Assembly (NCBI GenBank): GCA_016207265.1 | Contig: JACQPZ010000206.1 | Span: forward strand, 1 to 14,730 | Source: Candidatus Latescibacterota bacterium | Lineage (GTDB): Bacteria; Eisenbacteria; RBG-16-71-46; SZUA-252 | Reading direction: 5' to 3' | Length of the DNA: 14,730 bases | In this document: positions 13,592 through 14,730 of the stretch, piece after piece | Layout: the number at the start of each line of letters is the position of its first letter | How positions within the stretch are numbered: the first letter of the stretch is position 1 | Notes under the pieces: model-generated | The model's database searches: none | The model's input: only the letters and a program-made list of their open reading frames with translations | What the model was told of the DNA's origin: nothing | Made by a program: the position numbers and the translations under genes

Positions 13592-14730
13592 TCGTCCAAC
13601 AGGGAATCGCCGCATCCCCCGGGATCGGTATCGGCCCGGTCCACATCGTGGACCCCGAGGAATCGGACGCTGGGGAGCACGACGGCTGCGTCCTGGACGC
13701 CGCCTCCGAGCAGGAGCGCTTCCGCAGGGCGATCACAACGAGCCTCGAGGAAGTGCGCGAGCTGCGCGAGAAGATCGCGCTCGAAACCGGAGAGGAGCAG
13801 GCGCGGATCCTCGACGCCCAGATCGACATCCTGAAGGATCCGGACGCCACCTCGCAAACCCTGGAGGCGATCGCGCGCGACCGCAAGCCCGCCGCGTTCG
13901 CCTACCGGAAGATTCTGACGGCGGTCGCCGCCCGTCTGGACGAATCGGACGGGGAATACCATCGCGGCCGCGCCATCGACGTCCGGGACGTGCGCCGGCG
14001 CGTGATCGCCCATCTGGGCGGCGTGCGGGCACACTCGCTTCGCGATCTCACGGAGCCGTCCTTGATCGTGGCGTCGGACCTGCCGCCGAGCGAGATGGCG
14101 CTCTTGCCGCGCGACAAAGCGCTCGGGTTCGCGACGGATCTGGGCGGGAGAACCTCGCACACCGCGATCATGGCGCGGGCGCGGGGAATCCCCGCCGTCG
14201 TGGGCTTGAAGGGCGCGACCCGCGCGGCGCGGCAGGGCGCGACCGCCATCGTGGACGGGACGCGCGGCATCGCAATCTTCGATCCCGATTCCGAGACGCT
14301 CGCCGAGCACGCGCGCAAGCGCGAGCGCTACCGCGAGCTTGCCGCGAATCTGGTGAAGCTCAAGGATCAGCGTTGCGTCACGTCCGACGGCCGCGTCGTG
14401 GAGCTGGGCGCGAACCTCGAGGTCCCGGAGGAGCTGCCCGGAATCCTCGAGAGCGGCGCGGACGGGATCGGGCTCTATCGCACGGAGTTCTTCTATCTCG
14501 CCCGCAAGCAGCTGCCCACGGAGGAGGCGCAATTCAGCGCCTACCGGTCGATCGTTGAGGTGATGCATCCCCGGCCGGTCATCATCCGCACCCTCGACGT
14601 GGGGGGAGACAAGTTTGCCTCCTACCTCGGCACTCCGATCGAGAAGAATCCGTTTCTGGGAATGCGGGGGCTGCGCTTCTCGCTCCAGCGTGAGGAGATC
14701 TTCCGGACCCAGCTTCGCGCCATTCTGCGA
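13588..14730 (+). CDS. ptsI: PTS enzyme I (phosphoenolpyruvate-protein phosphotransferase), 3' end cut by window
   Basis: Enzyme I starts the relay by taking phosphate from phosphoenolpyruvate onto a His and passing it to HPr His15. The window holds the first 381 codons of a gene that normally has about 570-590, with no stop before the edge. The N-terminal part begins IVQQGIAASPGIGIGPV. The HPr-binding helical region is at about 35-140. The phosphohistidine domain has LGGRTSHTAIMARARGIPAV with His191 (E. coli His189), and the start of the PEP-binding barrel has GADGIGLYRTEFFYL, IIRTLDVGGDKFASYL and NPFLGMRGLRFSL. ATG 13588 overlaps the ptsH stop; the nearest purine-rich site (GAGG 13583-13586) is very close to it, so coupled translation is likely. 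Confidence 0.97.
   Translation, partial: MIVQQGIAASPGIGIGPVHIVDPEESDAGEHDGCVLDAASEQERFRRAITTSLEEVRELREKIALETGEEQARILDAQIDILKDPDATSQTLEAIARDRKPAAFAYRKILTAVAARLDESDGEYHRGRAIDVRDVRRRVIAHLGGVRAHSLRDLTEPSLIVASDLPPSEMALLPRDKALGFATDLGGRTSHTAIMARARGIPAVVGLKGATRAARQGATAIVDGTRGIAIFDPDSETLAEHARKRERYRELAANLVKLKDQRCVTSDGRVVELGANLEVPEELPGILESGADGIGLYRTEFFYLARKQLPTEEAQFSAYRSIVEVMHPRPVIIRTLDVGGDKFASYLGTPIEKNPFLGMRGLRFSLQREEIFRTQLRAILR

Noticed and set aside
1..14730. Mobile element, CRISPR array, tRNA or phage-defence system
   Set aside because: No regularly spaced repeats, transposase or integrase motifs, tRNA-like folds or defence-protein motifs were recognised; every long stretch is explained by housekeeping-type genes.

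Overview
The window is a G+C-rich (roughly two thirds by eye), densely packed bacterial chromosome segment with 15 genes, all on the plus strand. The largest gap between genes is about 45 bases, and many neighbours overlap by 1 to 11 bases, so most or all of it may be one long operon. Kdo synthesis genes and LPS-export genes show a Gram-negative (diderm) host that makes lipopolysaccharide. The base composition, the frequent GTG starts and the gene order would fit a deep-branching lineage such as Candidatus Eisenbacteria or a deltaproteobacterium-like group. That placement is inference and was not tested by search.

Layout. (1) Bases 1-137 hold a good sigma70-like promoter and an ambiguous start region. 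(2) Bases 138-5731 carry Kdo and LPS genes: kdsB (CMP-Kdo synthetase), pyrG (CTP synthase, which supplies the CTP used by KdsB), kdsA (a metal-type Kdo-8-P synthase), kdsD (arabinose-5-P isomerase), lptC (here a probable lipoprotein) and lptB (LPS-export ATPase). kdsC and lptA, often found in this kind of cluster, are absent. (3) Bases 5744-8719 carry regulators: rpoN (sigma54), a long-form hibernation factor hpf, and hprK (HPr kinase/phosphorylase). (4) Bases 8716-14730 carry a phosphotransferase system of the mannose family: EIIA, EIIB, an embedded GH57 alpha-glucan enzyme, EIIC, EIID, HPr (ptsH) and enzyme I (ptsI, cut by the window edge).

How they fit together. KdsD makes arabinose-5-P, KdsA makes Kdo-8-P, and KdsB activates Kdo with CTP from PyrG. 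LptB and LptC help move finished LPS to the outer membrane. The second half has a complete phosphate relay from enzyme I through HPr (His15), EIIA (His20) and EIIB (His14) to EIIC/EIID, plus the kinase that could phosphorylate HPr on Ser46. The lptB-rpoN-hpf-PTS order resembles the proteobacterial rpoN cluster. Here ptsN and rapZ are missing, and hprK with a complete mannose-type permease stands in their place. The most unusual point is the GH57 glucanotransferase-like gene wedged between the EIIB and EIIC genes, which suggests a link between alpha-glucan metabolism and the PTS. No mobile elements, CRISPR arrays, tRNA or rRNA genes were seen.
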